From Aurantiacibacter marinus (GTDB taxonomy: Bacteria; Pseudomonadota; Alphaproteobacteria; Sphingomonadales; Sphingomonadaceae), in NCBI RefSeq assembly GCF_001021555.1, contig NZ_LDCP01000001.1, forward strand, positions 682,001 through 746,000: a stretch of DNA of 64,000 nucleotides, read 5' to 3'. Position numbers and translations under genes: made by a program. Numbering within the stretch: the first letter of the stretch is position 1; each line of letters opens with the position of its first letter. The notes under the pieces are model-generated. The model was not told the DNA's origin, made no database searches, and saw only the letters and a program-made list of their open reading frames with translations. Of this stretch, positions 17,025 to 25,851 are shown piece after piece.

Positions 17025-17951
17025 ATGACGAAGAAAGCAACCACCATGCCCAATGATGACAGGATGCTGGCGAAAGCGGAAACGCTGATCGAGGCACTGC
17101 CCTATTTCCAGCGTTATGCAGGCCGGAGCTTTGTGGTGAAATATGGCGGTCACGCGATGGGCGACCCGGCGGCGGCGCGCGATTTTGCCGAAGATATCGT
17201 GCTGCTGAAAGCTGTCGGCATCAATCCGGTCGTGGTTCATGGCGGCGGTCCGCAAATCGGCGCGATGCTGAAAAAGCTGGGCGTGGAAAGCACCTTCGTC
17301 GATGGCCTGCGCGTCACCGACAAGGCCACTGCCGAAGTGGCCGAAATGGTCCTTTCCGGGGGCATCAACAAGGAACTGGTCGGATGGATCAATCAGGCGG
17401 GCGGCAAGGCGATTGGCTTGTCCGGCAAAGATGGCAAAATGGTCCGCGCGGAAAAGGTCAGCCGCACGGTAAAGGACCCGGACAGCCAGATTGAACAGGT
17501 GGTGGATCTTGGCTTTGTGGGCGAACCCACGCATGTCGACACCGCAGTCCTGAAAACCGTCAGCGATGCGGGTATGATTCCCATCGTCGCCCCGATCGCC
17601 AGCGACGCCGACGGGCAGACCTACAATATCAACGCCGACACCATGGCCGGTGCGCTGGCTGCTGCGCTTGGTGCGGCGCGGCTGTTCCTGCTGACCGATG
17701 TGGCGGGCGTCCTGGACAAAGACGGCAAACTGCTGACCGATCTGACCCCGGCCGACATCGCGGAACTGCAGGCAGATGGCACCGTCAGCGGCGGCATGAT
17801 CCCCAAACTGCAGACCTGCGTCGATGCAGTGGAGGCAGGATGTGAAGCCGCCGTCGTGCTGGACGGGCGCGTACCCCACGCGATGTTGCTGGAATTCTTT
17901 ACCAGCCGCGGTGCAGGCACGCTTGTCAGCTCGGCTGGCGAAGCGGTTTGA
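17025..17951 (+). CDS. argB: Acetylglutamate kinase
   Basis: ArgB phosphorylates N-acetyl-L-glutamate, the second step of arginine synthesis, and is commonly feedback-inhibited by arginine. Amino-acid kinase motifs are visible: [17 protein letters not shown], the Gly-rich [12 protein letters not shown], and [17 protein letters not shown] near the end. Starts at 17025 and 17046 are both possible; the later has AAGAAAG upstream. The N-terminal helix typical of arginine-sensitive enzymes ([19 protein letters not shown]) is present. It is followed after 105 bases by yggT. Confidence 0.96.
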   Translation: MTKKATTMPNDDRMLAKAETLIEALPYFQRYAGRSFVVKYGGHAMGDPAAARDFAEDIVLLKAVGINPVVVHGGGPQIGAMLKKLGVESTFVDGLRVTDKATAEVAEMVLSGGINKELVGWINQAGGKAIGLSGKDGKMVRAEKVSRTVKDPDSQIEQVVDLGFVGEPTHVDTAVLKTVSDAGMIPIVAPIASDADGQTYNINADTMAGALAAALGAARLFLLTDVAGVLDKDGKLLTDLTPADIAELQADGTVSGGMIPKLQTCVDAVEAGCEAAVVLDGRVPHAMLLEFFTSRGAGTLVSSAGEAV

Positions 17952-18056
17952 GACCTGCGGCTTGAGAGTGGTCGCCGCGATGTCTAGATAGGCACTGGGA
18001 TTGCAACACAGGCAGGCACAATACGCGCCTGATACAGAACCGAACGGAACATAACT

Positions 18057-18332
18057 TTGGACGCACTCATTCAAATTGTCGGCCTTCTGACCAGTGCCAT
18101 CGTGATGCTGGTGATCGTGCAATTCGTGATTGGATTGTTGTTTGCTTTCAACGTGGTCAGCCCCAGCAACCAGTTCCTGACGCAAGTCTATAATTCGATC
18201 AATTCCTTGCTGGAGCCGATCCTCGGGCCAATCCGCCGTATCCTGCCGCAAACCGGCGCGATTGATTTTTCCCCGCTGGTGTTGATCATCCTGTTGCAGA
18301 TTGTCGGCATCGTGCTGGACAACCTACGCTAA
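18057..18332 (+). CDS. YggT family membrane protein
   Basis: YggT proteins are small inner-membrane proteins; some members are linked to cell division, septum placement or osmotic tolerance. This 91-residue copy has two hydrophobic segments around the conserved loop (NQFLTQVYNSINSLLEPILGPIRRILP), the family hallmark. The start is TTG 18057; no in-frame ATG precedes the first helix. It follows argB on the same strand. Confidence 0.88.
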   Translation: MDALIQIVGLLTSAIVMLVIVQFVIGLLFAFNVVSPSNQFLTQVYNSINSLLEPILGPIRRILPQTGAIDFSPLVLIILLQIVGIVLDNLR

Positions 18333-18374
18333 GGGACTTTGACAAAGCTTGGCGGCAGGAGCAGGGGGCGCGGC

Positions 18375-19151
18375 ATGATCGGCAGATATATCATCGCTTC
18401 CGCCGCGCTAGCTGCGCTGCTTTCCGCCTGCACATCGCCGCAGCAACAACGCCGCGCGGCGCAATCGCGCATGGCAGAGCGGGTGTTGGACCGCATTGGC
18501 ACAATCGGTGATCCGGGCCGCGTCGCTGCTGCCGATATCGCTTTTGCAAGGCAGGCGCGCGATGAAGGCCAATGGGCGGCCTATCGCGCCACTGCTGCTT
18601 CTGATGCAGTGGTTCACGGCGAAAACGGCCCTGTTCCGGTCGAAGACTACATCGCCGGGCGCAGCAATCCGCCGGTTTCCAACGCGTGGACTCCAAACAC
18701 CATCTGGGCCAGCTGTGACGGCACGCTCGCCGTCACCTTTGGCCGTTATCAGGTGCCAGACGGCGATGTGGGCAGCTATGTCACTGTGTGGGAATTGCAG
18801 TCCGATCGCAGCTACAAATGGACCTACGATGTCCGCTCGCTCGACAATCCGCAGCCCGAACTCGAAGCGGGTCCGGATATTCCCGAAGGCGAAGATGTAA
18901 TCATTGTGCCGGGCATGACCTCTATCGAAGGGCGCGTGGCGGAATGTGTATTACCGGAAAATAACTCCGGTTCCACGATCCCGGAACTGTCGCAGGGAAC
19001 GACCGGCGGCTTTGGCCAATCCGATGACAGTAGCCTGTCTTGGCAATGGTTCCACCATTCTGACGGGACACGGGCTGTGACCGTAGACTGGTGGCGTGAT
19101 GGAGAGCGGCAGCAGGCTGTCCAATTCTCTGTTCCCCCGGGCGCTGAATAA
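18375..19151 (+). CDS. Lipoprotein with NTF2/SnoaL-like domain, unknown
   Basis: This 258-residue protein begins with a lipoprotein signal (IIASAALAALLSAC, acylation at about Cys19). The region from IAFARQARDEGQWAAY to YVTVWELQSDRSYKWTYDV has the pattern of an NTF2/SnoaL-like fold: a helix, then beta strands ending in a Trp-rich W-L-Q-S-D. A second part (from about residue 160) is beta-rich with HHSDGTRAVTVDWWRDG. ATG 18375 is chosen because it opens the signal peptide. It lies three bases before marC and is probably co-transcribed. Confidence 0.7.
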   Translation: MIGRYIIASAALAALLSACTSPQQQRRAAQSRMAERVLDRIGTIGDPGRVAAADIAFARQARDEGQWAAYRATAASDAVVHGENGPVPVEDYIAGRSNPPVSNAWTPNTIWASCDGTLAVTFGRYQVPDGDVGSYVTVWELQSDRSYKWTYDVRSLDNPQPELEAGPDIPEGEDVIIVPGMTSIEGRVAECVLPENNSGSTIPELSQGTTGGFGQSDDSSLSWQWFHHSDGTRAVTVDWWRDGERQQAVQFSVPPGAE

Positions 19152-19154
19152 GTC

Positions 19155-19778
19155 ATGCCAGAGCTGTTCTTCTCTGCCTTCATCACCCTGTTCGTGGTGA
19201 TCGACCCGCCCGGCTGCGCGCCCATTTATGCCGGGCTGACCAAGGGCGCGGCGCCTGCGCAGGCACGCAACATGGCGATCCGCGCGTGTTTCATCGCCGC
19301 GATCATCCTGCTGGTTTTCGCGCTGTTCGGGCAGGATCTGCTCGGTGCGCTGCATATTGAGCTCGACAGTTTCCGCATTGCAGGCGGTTTCATGCTGTTC
19401 TGGATTGCATGGGAAATGGTTTTCGAAAAGCGCACCCAGCGCCGTGAGGAACGCGCCGAGAAGGTCGCCCTGACGCCCGAAGTGGAGGACGTTTCGGTCT
19501 TCCCCATGGCCATGCCGATGCTTGCCGGTCCGGGCGCGATTGCCGCTGTCATGCTGTTGCAGAACGAGGCCGAAGGCCTGGAGGAAACGCTGGTCGTGCT
19601 TGGCGCATTGGCCGCCGTGCTGGTGCTGACGATGCTCGCCCTGATTGCGGCTGGGCCGCTGATCCGTCTGCTGGGTGACCGCGTGGAAGCGGTGATCACG
19701 CGTCTGCTCGGGGTGCTGCTGGCAGCGCTCGCAGCGCAATATGTGATCGACGGACTGCGGGGCAGCTTCGGGGTTTAA
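19155..19778 (+). CDS. MarC family integral membrane protein
   Basis: This 207-residue, six-helix inner-membrane protein belongs to the MarC/SnatA family, some members of which transport small neutral amino acids. Family features include FVVIDPPGCAPIYAGLT in helix 1, FRIAGGFMLFWIAWEMV, and PMLAGPGAIAAVMLL in helix 4. A charged cytoplasmic loop (EKRTQRREERAEK) separates the two halves. The substrate is unknown. Confidence 0.9.
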   Translation: MPELFFSAFITLFVVIDPPGCAPIYAGLTKGAAPAQARNMAIRACFIAAIILLVFALFGQDLLGALHIELDSFRIAGGFMLFWIAWEMVFEKRTQRREERAEKVALTPEVEDVSVFPMAMPMLAGPGAIAAVMLLQNEAEGLEETLVVLGALAAVLVLTMLALIAAGPLIRLLGDRVEAVITRLLGVLLAALAAQYVIDGLRGSFGV

Positions 19779-19793
19779 GAGTTTCGAGGTCAC

Positions 19794-19813
19794 GCTCGCC
19801 CATCCGGGCGAGC
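19794..19813. terminator. GC-rich hairpin after marC
   Basis: GCTCGCCC and GGGCGAGC (19794-19801 and 19806-19813) form a perfect 8-bp stem with an ATCC loop 16 bases after the marC stop. No T-run follows, so it may only stabilise the 3' end or assist termination. Confidence 0.5.
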
Positions 19814-19895
19814 ATCCTCGGCCCTATTCCCTTCCCTTCGCTACGCTGCAGGGCACCTGCGGTCGCGCAGTAGCACTCTGTCCTTGCCTGGGAGG

Positions 19896-19916
19896 AAAAA
19901 CCCGCGGATTCGGGTT
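19896..19916 (-). terminator. Rho-independent terminator for the lonN-like/cnoX pair
   Basis: On the minus strand AACCCG and CGGGTT (six base pairs, 19899-19904 with 19911-19916) flank a six-base loop and run into five T's (the A's at 19896-19900 on the plus strand). It lies 12 bases after the stop of the Lon-like gene. Confidence 0.68.
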
Positions 19917-19927
19917 CATGAGGCAGG

Positions 19928-20542
19928 CTATTGCAGCGTTACGTGACCTTCATCGGGGTCACCCTTTGCGAAGAATTCCAGCAGACTCACAAGCAGGTCA
20001 CATCTTTCGCGCAGGTTCTTTGCTTCCAGCAGACCCTGCTTTGCCGCTGCATCGAAAGGCGCGATCTGGCTGACACCGTTGATCAGCGTGACATCATCAA
20101 GCTGTGCAACCGAATCCCAGTCAATCGCATAGCCCTGCGCATCGGCGAATTTGCGCGCTTCGTATTCGAAACTGGCGCGCTCCCCCAAAGAGAGAAACTC
20201 CTCCTCCAGCTCTTCGATCAGCTCTGCTTCGACTTGCCGGAATGGCGTGGTGACATCCAGCTCTCGGATGACCCTAAAGCGGGACTCCCCCTGCAGGATG
20301 ACGTTATAACGCCCGTCCTCGCTTGTCTCCACGTCCTGAATCTTGCCGATGCAGCCCACCTTGTACAGCGGTGCATCATCCACAGTGTCGGTCGGCTGGA
20401 TCATCCCGATCAGGCGGTCCCGCGCCAAAGCATCGCCTATCATCGCGCGGTAACGCGGTTCAAAAATGTGCAGCGGCAATTGCAGGCCGGGAAACAGGAT
20501 TGCACCGGTCAGCGGGAAGATGGAGAGGCGCTTGATACTCAT
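19928..20542 (-). CDS. Lon N-terminal (substrate-binding) domain protein
   Basis: This 204-residue protein consists of the LON substrate-binding domain without the ATPase and protease parts. Recognisable features are IFPLTGAILFPGLQLPLHIFEPRYR, GMIQPTD, KVGCIGKI, and the helical C-terminal half. It is probably cytoplasmic; the role of stand-alone LON-N proteins is unclear. It overlaps cnoX by four bases (ATGA), a translational coupling that suggests a joint role in protein quality control. Confidence 0.9.
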   Translation of the reverse strand: MSIKRLSIFPLTGAILFPGLQLPLHIFEPRYRAMIGDALARDRLIGMIQPTDTVDDAPLYKVGCIGKIQDVETSEDGRYNVILQGESRFRVIRELDVTTPFRQVEAELIEELEEEFLSLGERASFEYEARKFADAQGYAIDWDSVAQLDDVTLINGVSQIAPFDAAAKQGLLEAKNLRERCDLLVSLLEFFAKGDPDEGHVTLQ

Positions 20543-21480
20543 CCGAACAGGATCAGACTAAGCTTGCGCCGCTGGGCGGAAACCCATGGGTCTTCCATGC
20601 CCACCGCTTCAAAAATCTGCAGCAATTTGGCCTTTGCGTCATCGTTGCCCTCTTCGCCTGCGCTATCGATAGAACGCAGCAATACTTCGGCGGCTTCGTC
20701 CCGCTCGCCAGCGGCAAAGGCAGCTTCGGCAAAGGCAAGCTGCGCCTGCGTATTTGTGGGCCTCTCGGTCGCTGCGGCGCGCAGGGTCTGCAATTCACCC
20801 GCATCGACTTGCGGCACGGCAAGCTCCAGCGCAGCTTGCGCCTGCTTCACCAGCGGGTCGCCCTGCAATTCCTCCGGCAGTGCATCAAAAGCGGCCTGAG
20901 CGTCTTCCATGCGTCCGGCACCGGCCAGCGCGCGGATCAGGCCAGCCTGAACTTCGGGCCGGTGCGCGATTGGAGGCGGGGCGTTTTCGGAAATCTGGCT
21001 GTAAAGCTCGATAGCCTTGTCATACTCTCCGGCGGCCAGAAGCTGTTCACCCATCGCGGTCATTTCGCCAAGCTGCGCTTCCATCTGCGCCATCTCGTCA
21101 CCTGCATCTGCGCCCTGCTGTATCGGCAATTTCTCCAGCAACTGGTCGAGCGCGGCCTTCAGCTGCGATTCGGTGCGGGCAGGGGTCAGGTCAGCAACCG
21201 GCTGCCCCTGGAACATCGCATAGACGGTGGGAATCGACTGGACCTGAAATTGGCCGGCAATGAATTTTTCCGAATCGACATCGATCTTGGCCAGAATCAC
21301 GCCCTTATCGGCATATTCGGCGGCCACTTTTTCCAGGATCGGAGTGAGCGCCTTGCACGGCCCGCACCATTCCGCCCAGAAATCCACGATAACCAGCTTG
21401 GTCTGGCTCGGCTCTACTACCTGTTTGCGGAAACGGTCGACAGCCTTCTGCTCGTCGATATTAAGGCCGATGCTTGCCAA
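20539..21480 (-). CDS. cnoX: CnoX/YbbN-type thioredoxin-TPR co-chaperone
   Basis: The N-terminal ~115 residues are a thioredoxin domain with a full redox motif WCGPC (C39-C42). The C-terminal part is a set of tetratricopeptide-like helices (EQLLAAGEYDKAIELYSQISE and later). This is the CnoX/YbbN arrangement; known members protect thiols of unfolding proteins and hand them to chaperones. An intact CXXC implies thioredoxin activity, unlike E. coli YbbN. Length 313 is normal. It lies upstream of the LON-domain gene in the same unit. Confidence 0.9.
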   Translation of the reverse strand: MASIGLNIDEQKAVDRFRKQVVEPSQTKLVIVDFWAEWCGPCKALTPILEKVAAEYADKGVILAKIDVDSEKFIAGQFQVQSIPTVYAMFQGQPVADLTPARTESQLKAALDQLLEKLPIQQGADAGDEMAQMEAQLGEMTAMGEQLLAAGEYDKAIELYSQISENAPPPIAHRPEVQAGLIRALAGAGRMEDAQAAFDALPEELQGDPLVKQAQAALELAVPQVDAGELQTLRAAATERPTNTQAQLAFAEAAFAAGERDEAAEVLLRSIDSAGEEGNDDAKAKLLQIFEAVGMEDPWVSAQRRKLSLILFG

Positions 21481-21708
21481 GGTGATGCTCCTGTTCGTGC
21501 TACTGTGTTGGCGCCGTCAATCGAGTTTCAAGCGCGTAAGGTCCCAATGTGGCGTTATTGTGCGGTTTGTGAAGGGGCCACGCGCTGCAAAGCGGGATTG
21601 TTGTGCGCGCGCGCAAAATCAGCGCGAATTCCTCTTGCAGGGTATGGAAGCCGGTGCTAACCGCCCTCCTCCCCATCCGGAAGAGACCTTTTGGATGAGC
21701 GCCAGTGA

Positions 21709-21783
21709 GCGGGCGTAGCTCAGGGGTAGAGCACAACCTTGCCAAGGTTGGGGTCGGGCGTTCGAATCGCCTCGCCCGCTCCA
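21709..21783 (+). tRNA. tRNA-Gly (anticodon GCC)
   Basis: All arms fold: acceptor GCGGGCG with CGCCCGC, anticodon stem CAACC/GGTTG around loop TTGCCAA giving anticodon GCC at 21741-21743, T-arm with GTTCGAATC, discriminator T, and an encoded CCA end. The size is 75 bases including CCA. Confidence 0.97.
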
Positions 21784-21802
21784 TTTTCCATATTTGTGGA
21801 CC

Positions 21803-21868
21803 AACACGTCAGCCGCCCTTAGCGGTGGCTGACGCGTGTTTGTAGGGCAAGGTGCACTGCACCTTGCC
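21803..21868. terminator. Two hairpins between tRNA-Gly and pyk
   Basis: The first hairpin pairs AACACG-TCAGCC (21803-21814) with GGCTGA...CGTGTT (21827-21840), with a two-base bulge, and is followed by TTG. The second is a perfect 10-bp stem GGCAAGGTGC/GCACCTTGCC (21846-21868) with a three-base loop. They lie between convergent transcripts and probably end both. Confidence 0.6.
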
Positions 21869-21920
21869 GATAATCCGGACATGTTCTTAGAAAAACGTGC
21901 TGGCCTGAGCCGAGACCGAT

Positions 21921-23390
21921 CTAATCCTCGTAACCCTCAAGCTCGTCACCCTGCACGTTGACCACATGCACAAGGTTCGTCGCGCCCGACTGGCCAAAGG
22001 GTACTCCGGCCATCACTGCCAGCTTTGATCCCGATCCGCCGAAACCGTGGCGCAGTGCCATGCGCTTGCCCTTGGCGATCATTTCTTCAAAGCTGCCGAT
22101 ATCGCGCGTGGCGATCGGATGCGCTCCCCACAGCAATGCCACGCGGCGTGCGACTTCCATGCTGGGTGTCAGCACCATCACGGGTACCGATGGCCGTTCA
22201 CGCGACACGCGTCGGGCGGAGCTGCCCGAGTTCGTGAATACGGTAATGGCATTGATGTTGACCGTATCCGCAATGGTCATGCAGGCGTGGGCCATAGCAT
22301 CGGCAGTGGTTGCGTCGGGCGGAGTGTCCAGCATGCGCACGCGCTGCTTATAGCCTTCGTCGTGCTCCACCTGCCGGGCAATGGCGTCCATCATCATCAC
22401 CGCTTCTTCAGGCCAGTCGCCCGCAGCGGTTTCCGCGCTCAACATGACAGCATCGGCGCCGTCGTATACGGCATTGGCCACATCGGAGACTTCGGCGCGG
22501 GTCGGCGCGGGGCTTTCGATCATCGATTCGAGCATCTGTGTCGCCACGATCACCGGTTTCCCGGTCAGCCGCGTCATATTGACGATTTTCTTCTGCAGCG
22601 GCGGGACTTCCTGCGGCTCCAGCTCGACACCCAGATCGCCGCGGGCGACCATGATGCCGTCCGATTGCTCGATAATCTCGGCCAGACGGCGGATTGCAGA
22701 TGGCTTTTCGATCTTGGCGCAGAGCGCTCCCTTGCCGCCCATCAGGTGGCGTGCCTCGATAAGGTCTTCCGGGCGCTGTACGAACGAGAGGCCGATCCAG
22801 TCCGCGCCCTGTTCCAGCGCAAAGGTCAGATCGCGCCGATCCTTTTCCGTAAGCGCAGGGATGGGAATTTCCGCATCGGGCACGTTCACCCCCTTGCGAT
22901 CTGAAATTACGCCGCCGACTTCGGTCTTGCAGACAATAGCATCGCTACTGACCGTTTTGACGCGGAAGCGCATCTTGCCGTCGTTCACCAGCAGGCGCTG
23001 GCCGACTTCGATGACTTCGAAAATTTCAGGATGGGGCAGTTCGACGCGGGTGGCATCACCCGGCTCATCAGACCTGTCGAAAGTGAAGTTCGCTCCGTGC
23101 GCAACTGTGGCGCGGCCATCGGCGAATTTGCCAACGCGCAGCTTGGGCCCCTGCAAATCGGCCAGCACCGCAATCGGGCGGCCATATTCCTGTTCGAGCG
23201 CGCGGATATTGGCAAAGGTCTGCGCGTGCACCTCATGTTCGCCGTGGCTCATATTGACGCGGAAGGCGTCGACGCCTGCCAGAAACAGCCGGCGTAGCAC
23301 GTCAGGGTCGGCAGTGGACGGCCCGGTGGTGGCGAGGATTTTGACCTTGCGGTCACGCGGGGCGAGTTTGACGTGTTGTTGTTGTGCCAT
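21921..23390 (-). CDS. pyk: Pyruvate kinase
   Basis: Pyruvate kinase converts phosphoenolpyruvate and ADP to pyruvate and ATP, the last glycolytic step. Conserved elements are KILATTGPST, RVNMSHG, CAKIEKPSAI, MVARGDLGVELEPQEVP and ATQMLESMIESPAPTRAEVSDVANAVYDG-type active-site residues. The B domain lies between about residues 75 and 170. ATG 23390 (489 residues) is preferred over an in-frame TTG two codons upstream. The start codon sits in the right arm of a perfect inverted repeat. A DUF1244 gene is divergent 48 bases away. Confidence 0.96.
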   Translation of the reverse strand: MAQQQHVKLAPRDRKVKILATTGPSTADPDVLRRLFLAGVDAFRVNMSHGEHEVHAQTFANIRALEQEYGRPIAVLADLQGPKLRVGKFADGRATVAHGANFTFDRSDEPGDATRVELPHPEIFEVIEVGQRLLVNDGKMRFRVKTVSSDAIVCKTEVGGVISDRKGVNVPDAEIPIPALTEKDRRDLTFALEQGADWIGLSFVQRPEDLIEARHLMGGKGALCAKIEKPSAIRRLAEIIEQSDGIMVARGDLGVELEPQEVPPLQKKIVNMTRLTGKPVIVATQMLESMIESPAPTRAEVSDVANAVYDGADAVMLSAETAAGDWPEEAVMMMDAIARQVEHDEGYKQRVRMLDTPPDATTADAMAHACMTIADTVNINAITVFTNSGSSARRVSRERPSVPVMVLTPSMEVARRVALLWGAHPIATRDIGSFEEMIAKGKRMALRHGFGGSGSKLAVMAGVPFGQSGATNLVHVVNVQGDELEGYED

Positions 23391-23410
23391 TGCCAAGGCC
23401 TATGGCAATG
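23388..23410. promoter_or_regulatory. Palindrome over the pyk start codon
   Basis: CATTGCCA (23388-23395) and TGGCAATG (23403-23410) are exact complements separated by seven bases. In pyk mRNA this would be an 8-bp hairpin whose 3' arm contains the AUG. The same palindrome occupies the 48-base region between the divergent pyk and DUF1244 genes, so it could instead be an operator. Confidence 0.55.
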
Positions 23411-23438
23411 TCCTGTGACAAGACAAGGACACATTTGT

Positions 23439-23756
23439 ATGCATGAACAACAAGAGCCATTGGACGCGCTGCCTGATGAAGTTGCTGCGGCAGCTTTTCG
23501 GCGGTTGGTAAAGCATCTGCAGCATCGCCACGATGCCGAGAATATCGAGCTGATGGGACTGGCGGGATTTTGCCGCAATTGCCTGGCGGACTGGATTCGC
23601 GATGCCGGGTATGACGGTGACAAAGCCGCTGCGCGCGAACTGATCCACGGGATGCCGATGGAAGAGTGGAAAGCCACCCGGCAAAGCGCAGCGACACAGG
23701 ACCAGCTGGATCGCATGGCGACAAGTCTTGAGAAGAACGGCCCTGATCTGCGTTAA
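23439..23756 (+). CDS. DUF1244 family protein
   Basis: This 105-residue protein matches the DUF1244 pattern: [21 protein letters not shown], then [13 protein letters not shown] with a conserved C-x2-C pair, and HGMPMEEWK. The function is unknown; the family is common in alphaproteobacteria and probably cytoplasmic. ATG 23439 is chosen because upstream residues in the open frame do not belong to the domain. It is divergent from pyk. Confidence 0.88.
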   Translation: MHEQQEPLDALPDEVAAAAFRRLVKHLQHRHDAENIELMGLAGFCRNCLADWIRDAGYDGDKAAARELIHGMPMEEWKATRQSAATQDQLDRMATSLEKNGPDLR

Positions 23757-23848
23757 TTGACGATCTGTGGATTGCGCCCTTCACCCGGCGCGCGCGCCCC
23801 GCTAACCAGCGGCCAACCGATTCTCACATCACCGGAGTTATAGACGAA

Positions 23849-24085
23849 ATGGCCGAAGCCACCGACGACCGCCTGCGCCTGCTGATCGAGCGTATCGAGC
23901 GCCTTGAAGAAGAGAAAAAGGGCATCGCTGACGATATCCGCGATGTCTATTCCGAAGCGAAAGCGGTCGGTTATGACGCAAAGATCATGCGCCAGATCGT
24001 CCGCCTGCGGAAGATGGAGCCGAACGACCGTAGCGAACAGGAAATGATCCTCGACACATACAAGGCTGCGCTCGGCATGGGCTGA
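23849..24085 (+). CDS. gapR: GapR family (DUF2312) chromosome-structuring protein
   Basis: This 78-residue, mostly helical protein matches DUF2312: [38 protein letters not shown] and [16 protein letters not shown]. In Caulobacter, GapR binds AT-rich, overtwisted DNA and supports chromosome structure and replication. Dimerising coiled-coil helices and the basic DNA-contact region are both visible. A long AT-rich palindrome follows immediately. Confidence 0.92.
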   Translation: MAEATDDRLRLLIERIERLEEEKKGIADDIRDVYSEAKAVGYDAKIMRQIVRLRKMEPNDRSEQEMILDTYKAALGMG

Positions 24086-24095
24086 CCGGCTTGAT

Positions 24096-24131
24096 CGAAT
24101 AGCTGTATTGCTATAACAATACAGCTATTCG
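24096..24131. repeat. Perfect 15-bp inverted repeat between gapR and ybjQ
   Basis: CGAATAGCTGTATTG (24096-24110) and CAATACAGCTATTCG (24117-24131) are exact complements around a CTATAA loop. No T-run follows on the plus strand. It is AT-rich, unlike the surrounding DNA, and lies 25 bases before the ybjQ ATG and 11 bases after the gapR stop. Confidence 0.85.
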
Positions 24132-24156
24132 AAAATGCTCAGCAGGAAAGCAAATT

Positions 24157-24504
24157 ATGGCCAAGGAATGGAAAGACGCGCGCGGAATTCCCGTGACCAC
24201 TACGCCCACATTCGAAGGGCAGCCGATCAAGGAATATCTCGGTATCGTCACCGGCGAAGTGATCGTCGGCGCCAACGTGTTCCGTGATATGTTCGCCAAT
24301 ATCCGCGATATCGTTGGCGGCCGTTCGGGCAGTTATGAGCGTATTCTGGCCGATGCGCGCAATCAGGCGATCGAGGAATTGCAGGCCGAAAGCGCGTCGC
24401 GCGGCGGCAATGGTGTGGTCGGTGTCGATCTGGATTATGAAGTGATCGGAAAGACAGGTTCGATGCTGATGGTGTCGGCGAGCGGCACCGCTGTTAAAAT
24501 CTGA
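24157..24504 (+). CDS. YbjQ family (UPF0145) protein
   Basis: This 115-residue protein has the YbjQ pattern: [33 protein letters not shown]-type N-terminus, [24 protein letters not shown], and [14 protein letters not shown]. Family members form pentamers with a proposed heavy-metal-binding role, not well proven. GGAAAG precedes the ATG. A hairpin terminator follows. The large palindrome just upstream may control it. Confidence 0.9.
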   Translation: MAKEWKDARGIPVTTTPTFEGQPIKEYLGIVTGEVIVGANVFRDMFANIRDIVGGRSGSYERILADARNQAIEELQAESASRGGNGVVGVDLDYEVIGKTGSMLMVSASGTAVKI

Positions 24505-24542
24505 TCGAACAGCTTCATTTACACGGCATGTTGAAGCGAAGG

Positions 24543-24566
24543 CGGGGCTGGGCTAGGCCCCGTTTT
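24543..24566 (+). terminator. Rho-independent terminator after ybjQ
   Basis: CGGGGC (24543-24548) and GCCCCG (24557-24562) form a 6-bp GC stem with an eight-base loop, followed by four T's. It is 38 bases after the stop codon. Confidence 0.7.
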
Positions 24567-24593
24567 CAATTCCAGACATATTGAAGAAGACCC

Positions 24594-25340
24594 ATGGCAG
24601 GCCATTCCAAATTCAAAAATATCATGCACCGCAAGGGTGCGCAGGACAAAAAGCGGTCCAATCTGTTTTCCAAGCTTTCCCGCGAAATCACCGTTGCGGC
24701 CAAGATGGGCACGCCCGACCCGGACATGAACCCGCGTTTGCGGCTGGCGGTCAACACCGCCAAGTCGCAGTCGATGCCGAAGGACAATATCCAGCGCGCC
24801 ATTGATAAGGCGACTGCCGGGGATGACGAAAATTACGAAGAAGTGCGCTACGAAGGCTATGGCCCCGGTGGCAGCGCGATCATCGTGGAAACGCTGACCG
24901 ACAATCGCAATCGCACCGCCACCGCCGTGCGCACCGCGTTCAGCAAGCACGGCGGCAATCTGGGCACCGAAGGCAGCGTTCAGCATGGCTTCGAACGGCT
25001 CGGCCTGATCGAGTATCCGGCCAGTGTTGGCGACGAAGATACTGTGCTGGAAGCCGCGATGGAAGCGGGCGCGCAGGACATCGAAAGCACTGACGATGGC
25101 CACACCATCTGGACCGCGGCAGACGATCTTCACCAGGTTGCAGGCGATCTGGAAAAGGCGCTGGGCGAGGCTGAAACGGTCAAGCTGGCATGGAAGCCCA
25201 ATATCACCGTAGACATGGACGAATCCGGCGCGAGCACCTTGCTCAAGTTGATCGACGTGCTGGACGATGATGACGACGTGCAAACCGTGTGGGGCAATTA
25301 CGACATCTCTGACGAGGTGATGGAAAAGCTGGAAGGGTGA
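24594..25340 (+). CDS. YebC/PmpR family protein
   Basis: YebC-family proteins act as transcriptional regulators in some bacteria, and some have been linked to ribosome rescue at proline stretches. The signature N-terminus [21 protein letters not shown] is modified from the usual W to F at residue 6. [15 protein letters not shown] and GSVQHGFER are present. The 248-residue length is typical. It is 34 bases upstream of ruvC, a common conserved pairing. Confidence 0.94.
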   Translation: MAGHSKFKNIMHRKGAQDKKRSNLFSKLSREITVAAKMGTPDPDMNPRLRLAVNTAKSQSMPKDNIQRAIDKATAGDDENYEEVRYEGYGPGGSAIIVETLTDNRNRTATAVRTAFSKHGGNLGTEGSVQHGFERLGLIEYPASVGDEDTVLEAAMEAGAQDIESTDDGHTIWTAADDLHQVAGDLEKALGEAETVKLAWKPNITVDMDESGASTLLKLIDVLDDDDDVQTVWGNYDISDEVMEKLEG

Positions 25341-25374
25341 GCGCGCTTCCCTCCGGATTGCAGGAGGGGAAACC

Positions 25375-25839
25375 ATGCTGATCCTCGGGCTCGACCCGTC
25401 ACTTACCTGCACCGGCTGGGGGCTGATCCGTGCCGAAGGCAACCGCATCAGCCATATTGCCAATGGGCAGGTGAAAACTGATCCGAAGGCCCCGATGCCT
25501 GCGCGGCTTGATCATTTGTATGCCGCCATCGGGGCGGTAATTGCGACGCATGCGCCGGACCGCGCCGCGGCCGAGGAAGTTTATTCCAACAAGAATGCGC
25601 AGAGCACGATCAAGCTGGCCCAGGCGCGGGGGGCGGTTCTGGCGGCATGCGGAAGTGCCAATCTTGAAGTGCGCGAACATGCCGCGCGGCTCGTGAAAAA
25701 AGCGGTTGTCGGCACAGGAGCAGCGGAAAAAACGCAGGTGCAGGCGATGCTGAAGGTGCTTTTACCCGCTGCGCGGATCGAAGGACCGGATGCAGCCGAT
25801 GCGTTGGCGGTTGCTATTGCCGATGCAAATCTGGGGTAG
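25375..25839 (+). CDS. ruvC: Holliday junction resolvase RuvC
   Basis: RuvC cuts Holliday junctions during recombination, with RuvAB. Catalytic acidic residues are visible: D7 (GLDPSL), E67/E68 (AAEEVY), and D139/D142 (GPDAADALA). Length 154 is slightly short but complete. ruvA and ruvB are not downstream; instead a small monooxygenase-like gene follows after 12 bases. Confidence 0.94.
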   Translation: MLILGLDPSLTCTGWGLIRAEGNRISHIANGQVKTDPKAPMPARLDHLYAAIGAVIATHAPDRAAAEEVYSNKNAQSTIKLAQARGAVLAACGSANLEVREHAARLVKKAVVGTGAAEKTQVQAMLKVLLPAARIEGPDAADALAVAIADANLG

Positions 25840-25851
25840 GGAAGCGGCTCT

